In this document: piece by piece, positions 44,801 through 54,094 of the stretch
Layout of the letters: the number at the start of each line of letters is the position of its first letter
Position numbering within the stretch: position 1 is the first letter of the stretch
Assembly (NCBI RefSeq): GCF_008123425.1
Contig: NZ_VSSS01000027.1
Coordinates: 34,990 to 98,989, forward strand
Length of the DNA stretch: 64,000 bases
DNA from: Bradyrhizobium rifense
Lineage (GTDB): Bacteria > Pseudomonadota > Alphaproteobacteria > Rhizobiales > Xanthobacteraceae
Direction: 5' to 3'
The notes under the pieces: generated by a model
The model's database searches: none
What the model saw: only the letters and a program-made list of their open reading frames with translations
Told to the model about the DNA's origin: nothing
Position numbers and translations under genes: made by a program

Positions 44801-46195
44801 TCAGGCTCCAGTGGCTATGAATGATAAAGCGGGCTCGTGCGTGCGCGGCGTGGCGAGCTCGCCGAGGAAACTGTAACGCTCGAGGCTGTCGATCCGCACC
44901 GGCAGGATCTGTCCGATGATGTCGGGCGAGGCCATGACATGGGCAGGTTGAAGGAAGGCGGTGCGGCCGACGATCTGGCCTTCCCTGCGCGCCGGACGTT
45001 CGAACAGCACGTCGACCGTTGAGCCAATCGCAGCCTTGTTGAAGGCCGATTGCTGGCTGTCGATCAATTCCTGGAGCCGCTCCAATCGCTGGTCCATCTC
45101 GACGGGGGAAACCGTCTCCTGCATATCCGCGGCCGGCGTTCCCGGCCGGGCGGAGTATTTGAACGAATATGCCGCAGCGTAGCCGATTTGCGTGACAAGC
45201 GCGAGTGTGGCGAGAAAATCTTGCTCGCTCTCGCCGGGGAAGCCGACGATAAAATCTGATGAAAAAGCAATGTCTTGGCGCGCCGACCGGAAACGGTCGA
45301 TGACACGCCGATAATCATCGGCGGTATGTTTCCGGTTCATGGCGGCCAGGATTCGGTCCGAACCCGACTGCACCGGCAGGTGCACGAACGGCATCAGTGC
45401 GGCGAGATCACGATGGGCTGCAATCAAGCTGTCATCGACGTCGCGGGGGTGGCTGGTCGAATAGCGCAGCCGTGCGACGCCGGGAATCTCGGCCAGGCGC
45501 TCCAGCAATTGGCCGAGCCCCCAGCTTTTTCCGTCCGGTCCGTCGCCATGATAGGCGTTGACGTTCTGGCCGATCAGCGTGAGCTCGCGCACGCCGTTGT
45601 CGGCGAGACGCTTCACGTCGTCGACGATCTTTGCCACCGGACGCGAGACTTCGGCGCCGCGCGTGTAGGGTACGACGCAGAAGGTGCAGAACTTGTCGCA
45701 GCCTTCCTGCACCGTGACGAAAGCGGAAATGCCGCGCGCGCGGATCGCATCGGGCTTCGGCTGGGCGAGGAAGCCGAATTTGTCCGCGGCCGGAAACTCG
45801 GTCTCGATCGCGCGGCCTTCATGGCCGGCGCGCTTCAACAACTCGGGCAGATGATGATAGCTCTGCGGACCGACCACGACGTCGACGGTGGGCGCGCGAC
45901 GCACGATCTCCTCGCCTTCGGCCTGCGCGACGCAGCCTGCCACCGCAATCTGCATGGCGCGGCCCTCGCGCGCGGCCTCTTCCTTGGCGACGCGCAGGCG
46001 GCCGAGCTCGGAATAGACCTTTTCGGAGGCTTTTTCGCGAATGTGGCAGGTGTTGAGGATGACGAGGTCGGCGTCCTCGGCGTTGGCCGTCTCCACGAAT
46101 CCTTCCGGAGCCAGCGTGTCCACCATGCGCTGGGCATCGTAGACGTTCATCTGGCAGCCATATGATTTGATGTGCAGCTTGCGCGGCGGCTTCAT
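44801..46195 (-). CDS. miaB: tRNA-2-methylthio-N6-dimethylallyladenosine synthase
   Basis: Radical SAM methylthiotransferase that modifies A37 of tRNAs reading U-starting codons. 464 residues. The N-terminal UPF0004 domain supplies Cys residues (SYGCQMN, LNTCHIREKA, AVAGCVAQAEG) for one cluster; the radical SAM cluster motif is GCDKFCTFCVVPYTRG (about 160-175); a TRAM domain ends the protein (about 380-455). First gene of the miaB-phoH-ybeY-corC-lnt run. The ATG at 46195 begins MKPPRKLHIKSYGCQMN. Confidence 0.97.
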   Translation of the reverse strand: MKPPRKLHIKSYGCQMNVYDAQRMVDTLAPEGFVETANAEDADLVILNTCHIREKASEKVYSELGRLRVAKEEAAREGRAMQIAVAGCVAQAEGEEIVRRAPTVDVVVGPQSYHHLPELLKRAGHEGRAIETEFPAADKFGFLAQPKPDAIRARGISAFVTVQEGCDKFCTFCVVPYTRGAEVSRPVAKIVDDVKRLADNGVRELTLIGQNVNAYHGDGPDGKSWGLGQLLERLAEIPGVARLRYSTSHPRDVDDSLIAAHRDLAALMPFVHLPVQSGSDRILAAMNRKHTADDYRRVIDRFRSARQDIAFSSDFIVGFPGESEQDFLATLALVTQIGYAAAYSFKYSARPGTPAADMQETVSPVEMDQRLERLQELIDSQQSAFNKAAIGSTVDVLFERPARREGQIVGRTAFLQPAHVMASPDIIGQILPVRIDSLERYSFLGELATPRTHEPALSFIATGA

Positions 46196-46332
46196 GGAAC
46201 CCGGAATTGAGGTGGAGGACGGCCCTCAGATATAGGCTGGGGGCCCGAAAATCCAGCGATTGGGGCGTGAAAGGGGCGTTTCAAGGTACGACGCAGCCGC
46301 GAAATGCGGAATCGGGAGGTTTGGCGCCGGAT

Positions 46333-47013
46333 TCAGCCCGTCAGGGCGTCCGCGGCGACCTGCCGGACCAGCTCGGGCAATTGATGCATGTCCGAGAAGG
46401 TCAGGTCGGCACCGGCCTGGCGCAGGGTCTCGGCATGGCCGGCCCCGCAATGGCTGCCGCCGTAAAAGCCGAGCACTTTCATCCTGGCCGCCCGCGCCCC
46501 GGCGATGCCGGCAAGGCTGTCCTCGATCACGACACAGCGCTCGGGCGGGACGCCCATTTCCTTCGCAGCAAACAGGAACAGGTCCGGTGCGGGCTTGCCG
46601 TTTGTCACCTGCGAGGACGAGAAGATGTTCGGCGCGAGGCGTTCGTAGAGCCCCGTGCGTCCGAGACTCACCCGCATGCGTGGATGCGAACCGCTCGAGG
46701 CAACGCAGACAAATTGCGTCACGACGTCGAGCACGTCGTGGATGCCGCGGATCGCTTCGAGGTCGGCCTCGAATGCGCGAAACAGCTCGTCCTGCAGATC
46801 GCCGTGATAGGCCTCGGGCAACTTGCGGCCGAGTTCGGTTTCGATCTCGAGATTGGCCTGCTTTGTCGAGCGGCCAAGGAAGCGCTCGGACACCTGCTCC
46901 GATGTGATCGGATAGCCGTGCCGGGTCAGCACATCCGCATGCGCGCGACAGGAGATCACCTCGCTGTCCACGAGCACGCCGTCGCAATCGAAGATGATGA
47001 GGTCAACGGCCAC
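46333..47013 (-). CDS. HAD-superfamily hydrolase (beta-phosphoglucomutase/GPH-like)
   Basis: A phosphatase or phosphomutase of 226 residues. Motif I is LIIFDCDGVLVDSE at the N-terminus (nucleophile Asp about 8), motif II VCVASSGSHPRM, motif III Lys in NGKPAPDLFLFAA and motif IV CVVIEDSLAGIAGA. The helical cap (about 18-85) is of the beta-phosphoglucomutase type. The GTG at 47013 gives the correct N-terminus; the frame is open upstream only in another protein's shadow. It begins 4 bases after the fur stop, so the two genes are likely co-transcribed. Confidence 0.9.
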   Translation of the reverse strand: MAVDLIIFDCDGVLVDSEVISCRAHADVLTRHGYPITSEQVSERFLGRSTKQANLEIETELGRKLPEAYHGDLQDELFRAFEADLEAIRGIHDVLDVVTQFVCVASSGSHPRMRVSLGRTGLYERLAPNIFSSSQVTNGKPAPDLFLFAAKEMGVPPERCVVIEDSLAGIAGARAARMKVLGFYGGSHCGAGHAETLRQAGADLTFSDMHQLPELVRQVAADALTG

Positions 47014-47017
47014 GAGA

Positions 47018-47473
47018 TCAGGATGTCGGCTTGTCGTCGTCGAGCGGAACGCAATAGAGCTCGAGCCGGTGATCGACCAGCTTGTAGCCGAGCTTGCGGG
47101 CGATCTCCGCCTGGAGCTTCTCGATCTCTTCCGAGGTGAACTCAATCACCTTGCCGTCGCGCAGATTGATGAGGTGGTCGTGATGGCTGTCGCGCATCGT
47201 CTCATAGCGTGCGCGGCCCTCGCGGAAATCGTGACGCTCGATGATGCCGGCATCCTCGAACAGTTTGACGGTGCGATAGACGGTCGAGATCGAGATCTTG
47301 TCGTCGACCGCGACGCAGCGCCGGTACAATTCCTCGACGTCGGGATGATCGACCGCTTCCGCAAGCACGCGGGCTATGACGCGGCGTTGCTCGGTCATGC
47401 GCATGCCGGTTGCGGCACAGCGCGCCTCGATGCCGGACGCCTTGGATGCGGGAGAGGGTTTAAGTCCAGTCAT
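47018..47473 (-). CDS. fur: Ferric uptake regulator Fur
   Basis: Iron-sensing repressor of about 151 residues. The winged helix reads GMRMTEQRRVIARVLAEA and ISISTVYRTVKLFEDAG. The dimer domain has HDFREGRARYETMRDSHHDHLINLRDGKVIEF, the HHDH metal site being evident, but the usual C-terminal CxxC motifs are absent (only ELYCVPL remains). This fits the B. japonicum type. The start is uncertain: ATG at 47473 (MTGLKPSP) is preferred on similarity, while ATG at 47506 lies right after the rimI stop. It may bind the TGCATC repeats in the irr promoter. Confidence 0.92.
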   Translation of the reverse strand: MTGLKPSPASKASGIEARCAATGMRMTEQRRVIARVLAEAVDHPDVEELYRRCVAVDDKISISTVYRTVKLFEDAGIIERHDFREGRARYETMRDSHHDHLINLRDGKVIEFTSEEIEKLQAEIARKLGYKLVDHRLELYCVPLDDDKPTS

Positions 47474-47511
47474 GTGATGTCTGCCTGACGGGGCGCTTTC
47501 TGCCATCAATA

Positions 47512-47997
47512 TTACGACAAGTCACGTCGCATCAGAAGTGCGTTCAATTGTTCCCCGTTGGCCTGTTTATAGTAGCGTTCGCGGCGCCCGACCACCACGA
47601 ATCCGCCTCTCGCATAGAGCCGTCGTGCCGGCTGATTGTTCTCCTCGACCTCCAGAAATATCGTGCGCACGCCTCGCCCTGCGAGGTGACCGAGATGGGT
47701 CATCAGCAGCGTGCGGGAAAGGCCGCGGCCGCGATGGGACTGGTCGACCGCGACCGAGAGGATTTCGGCTTCGTCCGCGCCGATCCGCGACACGGCAAAG
47801 CCGATCGTCTTGCGACCGAGCCGCAAGCGGTGGACGAGTGTGTTGCGCTCGCTGAGCATGGTCTCGAACTCGCTCTCGCCCCAGCCGTGCGCGAAGGAGG
47901 CGCCGTGGAGCTGCGCCAGCCGCGCCGCGTCGCGCGCGGACGCCGGTTCGACGGCGGCGGTGCCGCCGCGCCACCATTCCGAAAGCCATCTCATCAT
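47512..47997 (-). CDS. rimI: Ribosomal protein-alanine acetyltransferase RimI
   Basis: GNAT enzyme that acetylates the N-terminal alanine of S18. 161 residues. The acetyl-CoA site is VDQSHRGRGLSRTLLMTHLG (about 85-104; Q/RxxGxG/A), and EVEENNQPARRLYARGGF is the conserved late motif with EN and Y. The ATG overlaps the tsaB stop by 4 bases. tsaB-rimI is a widespread pair. Confidence 0.93.
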   Translation of the reverse strand: MMRWLSEWWRGGTAAVEPASARDAARLAQLHGASFAHGWGESEFETMLSERNTLVHRLRLGRKTIGFAVSRIGADEAEILSVAVDQSHRGRGLSRTLLMTHLGHLAGRGVRTIFLEVEENNQPARRLYARGGFVVVGRRERYYKQANGEQLNALLMRRDLS

Positions 47998-48689
47998 GAC
48001 GTTGCGGCTTGAGCTGCGAGCAGCGGCTGGGCCGCCGGCTTTGCATCGGGCGCCTTCAGATAGAACGGCCGCGCCGGATTGGTGTCGGGATTTGCCGCGG
48101 CGCCGAGCCAGGCGACCCAGCTGATGTCGGGCGCGGGCTGCGCGTCGATCGAAACAGGTTGTGGCGCATCTTTCGGCCAGCGCTCGGCGAGAATTTTCGC
48201 GGCGTTGCCGACCAGATGCGGCGGGCCGAATTTCGAGGCTGCGATCGCCTCGTCGATGGGAGCGACGGCCGGCCGCAGCAGCAAGCTGCCGTCACCGGCC
48301 ACGATCTGGAAATAGACGTGGTCGTGCCGCGCATCGATCGCCGAGATCACCGGCACCGGTCCGCTCTGGCCGACAATGGCGGCCGCATAGGCCGACAAGG
48401 TCGTCAGTCCGACAGCCGGCCGCTTGGCCGCGAGCGCAAGACCGCGGGCCGCCGAAATGCCGACGCGCAAGCCGGTGAAGCTGCCGGGGCCGACCGTGAC
48501 CGCGATGCGGTCGAGCGCCGTGAAAGCGAGATTGGCCGACTGCATCACGCGCGCGATCATCGGCATCAGCGCCTCGGCATGGCCGCGCTTCATGAGCAAC
48601 TGCTCCTGCGCGAGGAGCTCGCCGGCGTCGGTGTCCAGAACGGCAGCCGCGCACGCCTCCAGCGCGGTGTCGAGAGCAAGGATCAGCAT
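47994..48689 (-). CDS. tsaB: tRNA threonylcarbamoyladenosine synthesis protein TsaB
   Basis: Non-catalytic ASKHA-fold partner of TsaD for t6A37 synthesis. 231 residues. LILALDTALEACAAAV begins the protein as in the family (LxxDTS-like), followed by VTVGPGSFTGLRVGISAARGLALA (about 64-86). The terminal half is more variable. First gene of tsaB-rimI-fur. Confidence 0.95.
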   Translation of the reverse strand: MLILALDTALEACAAAVLDTDAGELLAQEQLLMKRGHAEALMPMIARVMQSANLAFTALDRIAVTVGPGSFTGLRVGISAARGLALAAKRPAVGLTTLSAYAAAIVGQSGPVPVISAIDARHDHVYFQIVAGDGSLLLRPAVAPIDEAIAASKFGPPHLVGNAAKILAERWPKDAPQPVSIDAQPAPDISWVAWLGAAANPDTNPARPFYLKAPDAKPAAQPLLAAQAATS

Positions 48690-48736
48690 AAAGCCATCAT
48701 AGCATTGGCAATCGGATGATGCCCAAGGTTCTTGCC

Positions 48737-48815
48737 GTCATGGCCGGGCTTGACCCAGCCATCCACGACTTTGCGGCCACAAAACGCGGATGCCCGGGAC
48801 AGGCCCGGGCATTAC
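48737..48815. repeat. Palindromic intergenic repeat
   Basis: CGTCATGGCCGGGCTTGACC is followed by AGCCATCCACGAC and, further on, by TGCCCGGGACAGGCCCGGGCA. It is a full-length member of the CATGGCCGGG family and fills the gap between the NifU-domain gene and tsaB, where no gene is present. Confidence 0.7.
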
Positions 48816-48841
48816 GGAATTCAGTGCGTCGATCGTCCAGA

Positions 48842-49411
48842 TTACATCGGCCGGACTTCAACCACGTCAGGCACGAAGTGCTTCAGCAGATTCTGGATGC
48901 CGTGCTGGAGTGTCGCGGTCGATGACGGGCAGCCGGCGCAGGAGCCCTTCATGTTGAGATAGACGATGCCGTCCTTGAAGCCGCGGAAGGTGATGTCGCC
49001 GCCGTCATTGGCGACGGCAGGCCGCACGCGGGTCTCGATCAGATCCTTGATCATGTCGACCGTCTCGGCATCGGACTCGTCGAAGAACTCGTCTTCGTCA
49101 TCGAGATCGACATCGCTTTGCACCGTGCCGCCGGCGAGCAGCGGCGCGCCGGACATGTAGTGCTCCATGATGGCGCCGAGGATCGCGGGCTTGAGCTGCT
49201 GCCATTCACCGTTCGCCTTGGTGACGGTGATGAAATCCGATCCATAGAACACGCCGGTGACGCCGGGCACCTCGAACAGCTTTTCCGCGAGCGGTGAGCG
49301 CGTTGCGGATTCGCGGCTCGCAAATTCCATCGGGCTGCCGTCGACAACGACGCGGCCGGGAATGAATTTCAGCGTGGCGGGATTGGGGGTGGCTTCGGTT
49401 TGAATGAACAT
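48842..49411 (-). CDS. NifU-family iron-sulfur scaffold/carrier protein
   Basis: A 189-residue Fe-S cluster carrier. The N-terminal Nfu_N domain (MFIQTEATPNPATLKFIPG) is followed by an acidic linker (DVDLDDEDEFFDESDAET) and the NifU C-terminal domain with CxxC motif GSCAGCPSSTATLQHGIQNLL (about 150-170) that binds a 4Fe-4S cluster. The ATG at 49411 is supported by GGAGAA upstream and by the family N-terminus. Confidence 0.93.
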   Translation of the reverse strand: MFIQTEATPNPATLKFIPGRVVVDGSPMEFASRESATRSPLAEKLFEVPGVTGVFYGSDFITVTKANGEWQQLKPAILGAIMEHYMSGAPLLAGGTVQSDVDLDDEDEFFDESDAETVDMIKDLIETRVRPAVANDGGDITFRGFKDGIVYLNMKGSCAGCPSSTATLQHGIQNLLKHFVPDVVEVRPM

Positions 49412-49570
49412 GGTTTTCTCCAGACGTCGCCGGTTCAAGGCCGGCGCGTACTCCATCCAGTAGCAGATGGCGACGGCGAACGCACGGTCAAGGGGAGGGG
49501 AGGCCGTTCCGCTGTTATTTCAGCGGGTTAGGGCGGTGCCATCCTCCTTGGAGGGGAGGGTAAGTGGCAG

Positions 49571-50065
49571 CTACGCCAGCGAATCCACGCTTCCGTCGCT
49601 CAGCGCACCTGAAATGATCGTCACCGGCACCGGGAACGTGCCGAGCGCATGCGTGAGCAGCGCCACCCATGGGCCTGGCCCTTCCGCGCCGGGGCTGGCG
49701 GCGAGTACGAGCATGGCGATATCAGGGTCTTCGTCGATCACCGCGAGCAGCTGCTCCATCGCGGCGCCCTCGCGGATGAGCCGTTCCGGCGTGATCGCGG
49801 CGATGCCGTTGGCGCGGCCGGCGGCGCGGTCGAGCGCGGCTTCCGCCGCTTCATGCGCCTCGGCGCGCATGATGTCGGCGACACCCAGCCATTGCTGGTT
49901 CTGGTCCTCGATCTCGATGATGCGCAGCATCACCACGCCGCCGCCGGCGCGGATCGCCCAGCGGCTGGCGTAATAGACCGCGCGATCCCATTCGGCGGTG
50001 TCGTCGACGATGACGAGGCATTTGGGCTTGTGACCCGGCTCGAAGCAAAGTCGCTTGCTGGTCAT
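49571..50065 (-). CDS. Universal stress protein (UspA family)
   Basis: A 164-residue alpha/beta protein of the UspA fold. KCLVIVDDTAEWDRAVYYASRWAIRAGG starts the first strand and helix, and the ATP-binding-type loop is replaced by LVLAASPGAEGPGPWVALLTHALG, not GxxGxxxxxxGS, so ATP binding is doubtful. TSKRLCFEPGHKPK precedes the fold. GGGAC lies upstream of the ATG at 50065; the open frame extends to 50170 without signals. Role unknown, probably stress-linked. Confidence 0.85.
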   Translation of the reverse strand: MTSKRLCFEPGHKPKCLVIVDDTAEWDRAVYYASRWAIRAGGGVVMLRIIEIEDQNQQWLGVADIMRAEAHEAAEAALDRAAGRANGIAAITPERLIREGAAMEQLLAVIDEDPDIAMLVLAASPGAEGPGPWVALLTHALGTFPVPVTIISGALSDGSVDSLA

Positions 50066-50173
50066 GCATGTCCCGGAAAGTGCACGGGAAGCATGCTGCC
50101 ATACTCGCCCACGCTTGGGGAGAGGCGAAGCGGCCCGCGCCGTGGCGCAGGCCCAAGTTCGCAACCGCAATAA

Positions 50174-51226
50174 TCAGCGACGGCGGATGAAGCCGACGAT
50201 GTCCTTGGAGAGGTTCATGGTCTCCCCGGCGAGGGCGCGGGCCCGGTCGGAACCATCGTTCAGGATGGTATCGATATGGCTGGGGTCGGCGACCAGGCGC
50301 TTCATTTCGCCGGCGATCGGCGCGAGCTTCGTCACGCACAGCTCCGCCAGCGCGTTCTTGAAGCTGGAGAACTGCCCGCCGCCGAACTCGGTGAGCACGC
50401 TGGCCTTGGAACGGCCGGAGAGCGCGGCGAAAATGCCGACGAGATTGTCGGCCTCGGGACGCGCTTCCAGGCCCTTCTCTTCGCTCGGCAACGGCTCCGG
50501 ATCGGTCTTCGCCTTGCGGATCTTCTGCGCGATGGTGTCGGCATCGTCGGTCAGATTGATGCGCGAATTGTCGGATGCATCCGACTTCGACATCTTCTTG
50601 GTGCCGTCGCGCAAGCTCATCACGCGCGTCGCCGGGCCCGTGATCAAGGGTTCCGGCAACGGGAAGAACAGGCCGTCATTGGCGCCGTGGCTGCGAATGG
50701 AATCGCCGAAGTCGTTGTTGAACTTCTGCGCGATGTCGCGCGAGAGCTCAAGATGCTGCTTCTGGTCCTCACCGACTGGAACGTGGGTGGCGCGGTAAAG
50801 CAGAATGTCGGCGGCCATCAGCACGGGATAGTCGAACAGCCCGACCGAGGCGTTCTCGCGGTCCTTGCCGGCCTTCTCCTTGAACTGGGTCATGCGGCCG
50901 AGCCAGCCCATGCGCGCGACGCAGTTGAAGATCCAGGCGAGCTCGGCGTGGCCGGACACCTGGCTCTGGTTGAACACGATGTGCTTCTTGGGATCGATGC
51001 CGCTGGCGATGAACGCCGCGGTCACCTCGCGGGTGTTGCGCGCGAGCTCGGCCGGGCCGCCCCAGACGTCCAGGCCCTGCGTGATCGCGTGCATGTCGAC
51101 GACGCAATAGATGCAGTTGTGGGTTTCTTGCATCTTCACGAAGTTGACGATCGCGCCGAGGTAATTGCCGAGGTGCAGATTGCCGGTCGGCTGGACGCCC
51201 GAAAAAACCCGTTCAACGAATGGCAT
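50174..51226 (-). CDS. trpS: Tryptophanyl-tRNA synthetase
   Basis: Class I aminoacyl-tRNA synthetase charging tRNA(Trp). 350 residues. The HIGH motif is PTGNLHLGNYLGAI (about 13-26) and the KMSKS motif is DGTKKMSKSDASDN (about 205-218). The ATG at 51226 (MPFVERVFSGVQPTG) follows GGGAA. It is transcribed on the minus strand after murJ, separated by 94 bases. Confidence 0.97.
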   Translation of the reverse strand: MPFVERVFSGVQPTGNLHLGNYLGAIVNFVKMQETHNCIYCVVDMHAITQGLDVWGGPAELARNTREVTAAFIASGIDPKKHIVFNQSQVSGHAELAWIFNCVARMGWLGRMTQFKEKAGKDRENASVGLFDYPVLMAADILLYRATHVPVGEDQKQHLELSRDIAQKFNNDFGDSIRSHGANDGLFFPLPEPLITGPATRVMSLRDGTKKMSKSDASDNSRINLTDDADTIAQKIRKAKTDPEPLPSEEKGLEARPEADNLVGIFAALSGRSKASVLTEFGGGQFSSFKNALAELCVTKLAPIAGEMKRLVADPSHIDTILNDGSDRARALAGETMNLSKDIVGFIRRR

Positions 51227-51320
51227 GGCAAGTGTTCCCAGAGGTATTCGGGCCGTCGTTTCCAACAGCGGCGCTGCCCCGTCAAGGGTAATTCGATCAA
51301 CCCGCGCGGGCCGAGGTCGG

Positions 51321-52853
51321 TCAGGCGGGCCGCTTCAGGGCGTTAACCGCCTCGCGCCAGGACACCGCGCCGAGGATTTGCAGGAGCAGGCCGTAGACGG
51401 CGATTCCGGCGCCGATCTGCAAGCCCAGCACAATGAAGCGGATGAGGCCGTGGGCCTCGACCGGCATCAGCCCCGCTGTTAGCCAGAGCAGGGCGCCCAT
51501 CGCGGCGGCCGCAAGCACGATCCGCGGCAGCCGTTTGCGGGCGGCGGCGTCGACCGAGAAGCCGAATTCGCTGGTGCCGTTCCGAAGCAAAGAGACAGCG
51601 CTGCTCCAGGCGCCGGCGGCGATGCTCGCGGCGACCCCGCTCGCGCCGAAGAAGTGGCCGAGCAGGACGGCGAGCGCGACCGCGACGACAAAGCCTTTGG
51701 CGGTTGCGAGCAGCGGCGTCATCGTGTCGCTGCGGGCAAAGAAGGCCGGCGACAGCGCCTTGATCAGCACATGCGCCGGCAGGCCCAGCGCCAGCCACAG
51801 CAGTGCATGCGCGGTTGCCGTACTGTCCTCCGCGCTGAACGCGCCGTGCTCGAACAACAGCCGCACGATAGGATCGGCCAGCACGGCAAGGCCCAGCGTG
51901 GCGGGCAGAGCCAGCCCGGTCGCAAGCTCCAGCGCGCGAGATTCCGCATGCGCGACGGCCTCACGGTCGCCGCCTCCCACTGCGCGCGTCAATTCCGGCA
52001 CCAGCACCGTGCCCATGGCGACGCCGACAATGCCGAGCGGCAGCTCGATCAGGCGGTTGGCGAAATAGAGCCAGGACACGGCAGACGGCGTCGCCGAGGC
52101 GATGATTGCGCCGGCCACCATCAGCCATTGCGGCCCCGAGCTTGCGATCATGCCGGGGATCGCCTTGGCGAAGAAGCCGCGCATCTCCTTGTCGAAACTT
52201 GCGCGCAACGGTGACGCAAGATGCGCACTTCGCTGCGACGCCAGCATCAGGAGTTGCAGCAGGCCGGCAATGCCGACGGTCGCCGCCAGCATCCATGTGG
52301 CGAAGGACGCATCGGCGTGCCAGACAAGCAGCATCGCGATTGTTGCAATCAGCGCGATGTTGAACAGCAGCGGCGAGAACGCCGTGAGCGCAAATCTTCC
52401 TTGCGCGTTCAGCAGTCCCATCAGCACCGTGACCGGACCGGCAAAGGCCAGATAAGGCAGCATCAACCGTGCGTTCTGGACCGCGAGATCGAGCGTGGGG
52501 CTGCCGACGAAGCCCGGCGCGATGATCATGATGATCAGCGGCATTGCGACGGCAATGGCAATCGAGATCACGATCAGGGCCGCGCTGACTGTGCCGAGCA
52601 CCCGCCCCGCAAACGCGGAGGAGGCCGCTTCGCCATCGCGGTCACGGACGCGCAGCCAGGCCGGGATCAGGGCCGCATTCAGCGCCCCTTCGCTGAGCAG
52701 GCGCCGCACCACGTTGACGAGCTGGAAGGCGGCGAGAAAGGCATCCGCCACGGCGCCGGTGCCGAGCAGCGCCGCGATCAGGGAATCGCGGGCAAAGCCC
52801 AGCAGCCGCGAGGCCAGTGTTCCCGTCGAGACTGTCAGGAAGGAGCGGATCAT
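51321..52853 (-). CDS. murJ: Lipid II flippase MurJ
   Basis: Polytopic inner-membrane protein (MVF family) that moves lipid II to the periplasm for peptidoglycan synthesis. 510 residues with about 14 hydrophobic segments. IRSFLTVSTGTLASRLLGFARDSLIAALLG is the family N-terminus, and RRLLSEGALNAALIPAW is conserved in the second segment pair. The ATG at 52851-52853 is chosen by similarity. Divergent from the PfkB kinase gene. Confidence 0.95.
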   Translation of the reverse strand: MIRSFLTVSTGTLASRLLGFARDSLIAALLGTGAVADAFLAAFQLVNVVRRLLSEGALNAALIPAWLRVRDRDGEAASSAFAGRVLGTVSAALIVISIAIAVAMPLIIMIIAPGFVGSPTLDLAVQNARLMLPYLAFAGPVTVLMGLLNAQGRFALTAFSPLLFNIALIATIAMLLVWHADASFATWMLAATVGIAGLLQLLMLASQRSAHLASPLRASFDKEMRGFFAKAIPGMIASSGPQWLMVAGAIIASATPSAVSWLYFANRLIELPLGIVGVAMGTVLVPELTRAVGGGDREAVAHAESRALELATGLALPATLGLAVLADPIVRLLFEHGAFSAEDSTATAHALLWLALGLPAHVLIKALSPAFFARSDTMTPLLATAKGFVVAVALAVLLGHFFGASGVAASIAAGAWSSAVSLLRNGTSEFGFSVDAAARKRLPRIVLAAAAMGALLWLTAGLMPVEAHGLIRFIVLGLQIGAGIAVYGLLLQILGAVSWREAVNALKRPA

Positions 52854-52978
52854 TGTGCCGACATAATACCGTTGCTTGCCCGTGGAGGCCCGGTCGTGAT
52901 AGGCCGCGGACCAGATTTCAGGGCGACAGGAAGCGGATTTCCGCGGGTATCGCAATCCGGCAAACAGGATCAAGGTGA

Positions 52979-53980
52979 ATGGCTGACGTGAAATATGACG
53001 TTCTCGGCATCGGCAACGCGCTGTTCGACGTGCTGGTCCGGACCGATGAAGCCTTTTTGGCCAAGCACGGCATGACCAAGGGCAGCATGTCCTTGATCGA
53101 CGAGGCGCGGGCCGCCGCGATCTATGCCGACATGGGCCCGGCGACCGAAGTCTCGGGCGGCTCGGCCGCCAACACCATCGTCGGCATCGGTAGCCTGGGC
53201 GCGCGTGCCGCTTATGTCGGCAAGGTCAAGGACGACCAGATCGGCAAGCTCTATGTCCACGACATCCGCGCCGCCGGCGTCGCCTTCAACACGCCGGCCG
53301 CGAAAGACGGCCCGGCCACCGGCTGCTCCTACATCCTGGTCACGGGCGACGGCGAGCGCACAATGAACACCTATCTCGGCGCGGCGCAGGATCTGTCGCC
53401 CGCCGATATCGATCCGGCCGAGATCGCAGCCGCCAAGATCGTCTATCTCGAAGGCTATCTCTGGGATCCGCCGGGCGCCAAGGAAGCCTTCCTGAAGGCC
53501 TCCAAGATTGCCCACGAGGCCGGCCGCAAGGTGGCGCTGACGCTGTCGGACTCCTTCTGCGTCGGCCGCTACCGTGACGAATTTCTCGGACTGATGCGCA
53601 ACGGCACGGCCGACATCGTGTTCGCCAACGAATCCGAGCTGCACTCGCTCTACGAGACCTCCGACTTCGACACCGCGCTCAAGCAGCTGCGCAGCGACGT
53701 CAAGCTCGGCGTGGTCACCCGCAGCGAGAAGGGCTGCGTGGTGGTGACGCCGACGGACGCCGTTTCTGCGCCGGCCTCACCCATCGCGCAATTGGTCGAC
53801 ACCACCGGCGCCGGCGATCTGTTCGCGGCCGGCTTCCTGTACGGCCTCTCGCGCGATCTGTCGCACAAGCAATGCGGCGAACTCGGTGCGCTCGCGGCCG
53901 CCGAGGTGATCCAGCACATCGGCGCGCGCCCGCAGGTGTCGCTGAAGGAGCTGGCCCAGCAGCGCGGGCTGACGGTTTAA
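52979..53980 (+). CDS. PfkB-family carbohydrate/nucleoside kinase (adenosine kinase-like)
   Basis: A 333-residue sugar or nucleoside kinase. The N-terminal signature is VSGGSAANTIVGIGSLG (about 58-74), and the C-terminal catalytic motif is LVDTTGAGDLFAAGFLYGL (about 274-292; catalytic Asp in GAGD). The overall pattern resembles bacterial adenosine kinase, but ribokinase or fructokinase activity cannot be ruled out. AAGGTG precedes the ATG at 52979. Single gene, divergent from murJ. Confidence 0.9.
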   Translation: MADVKYDVLGIGNALFDVLVRTDEAFLAKHGMTKGSMSLIDEARAAAIYADMGPATEVSGGSAANTIVGIGSLGARAAYVGKVKDDQIGKLYVHDIRAAGVAFNTPAAKDGPATGCSYILVTGDGERTMNTYLGAAQDLSPADIDPAEIAAAKIVYLEGYLWDPPGAKEAFLKASKIAHEAGRKVALTLSDSFCVGRYRDEFLGLMRNGTADIVFANESELHSLYETSDFDTALKQLRSDVKLGVVTRSEKGCVVVTPTDAVSAPASPIAQLVDTTGAGDLFAAGFLYGLSRDLSHKQCGELGALAAAEVIQHIGARPQVSLKELAQQRGLTV

Positions 53981-53994
53981 CTCCGCTTTCTCCC

Positions 53995-54080
53995 CGTCGT
54001 TGCGAGGAGCGTAGCGACGAAGCAATCCAGTCTGCCTCCGCGGAAAGATTCTGGATCGCTTCGCTGCGCTCGCAATGACG
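53995..54080. repeat. Long imperfect palindromic repeat
   Basis: CGTCGTTGCGAGGAGC and GAAGCAATCCAG at the left mirror CTGGATCGCTTCGC and GCTCGCAATGACG at the right. It lies between the convergent PfkB and acyl-CoA ligase genes and could fold on either strand. The GAAGCAATCC core links it to 5757-5794. From memory this is a common Bradyrhizobium intergenic repeat. Confidence 0.75.
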
Positions 54081-54094
54081 CCGGGGTTGCCAAT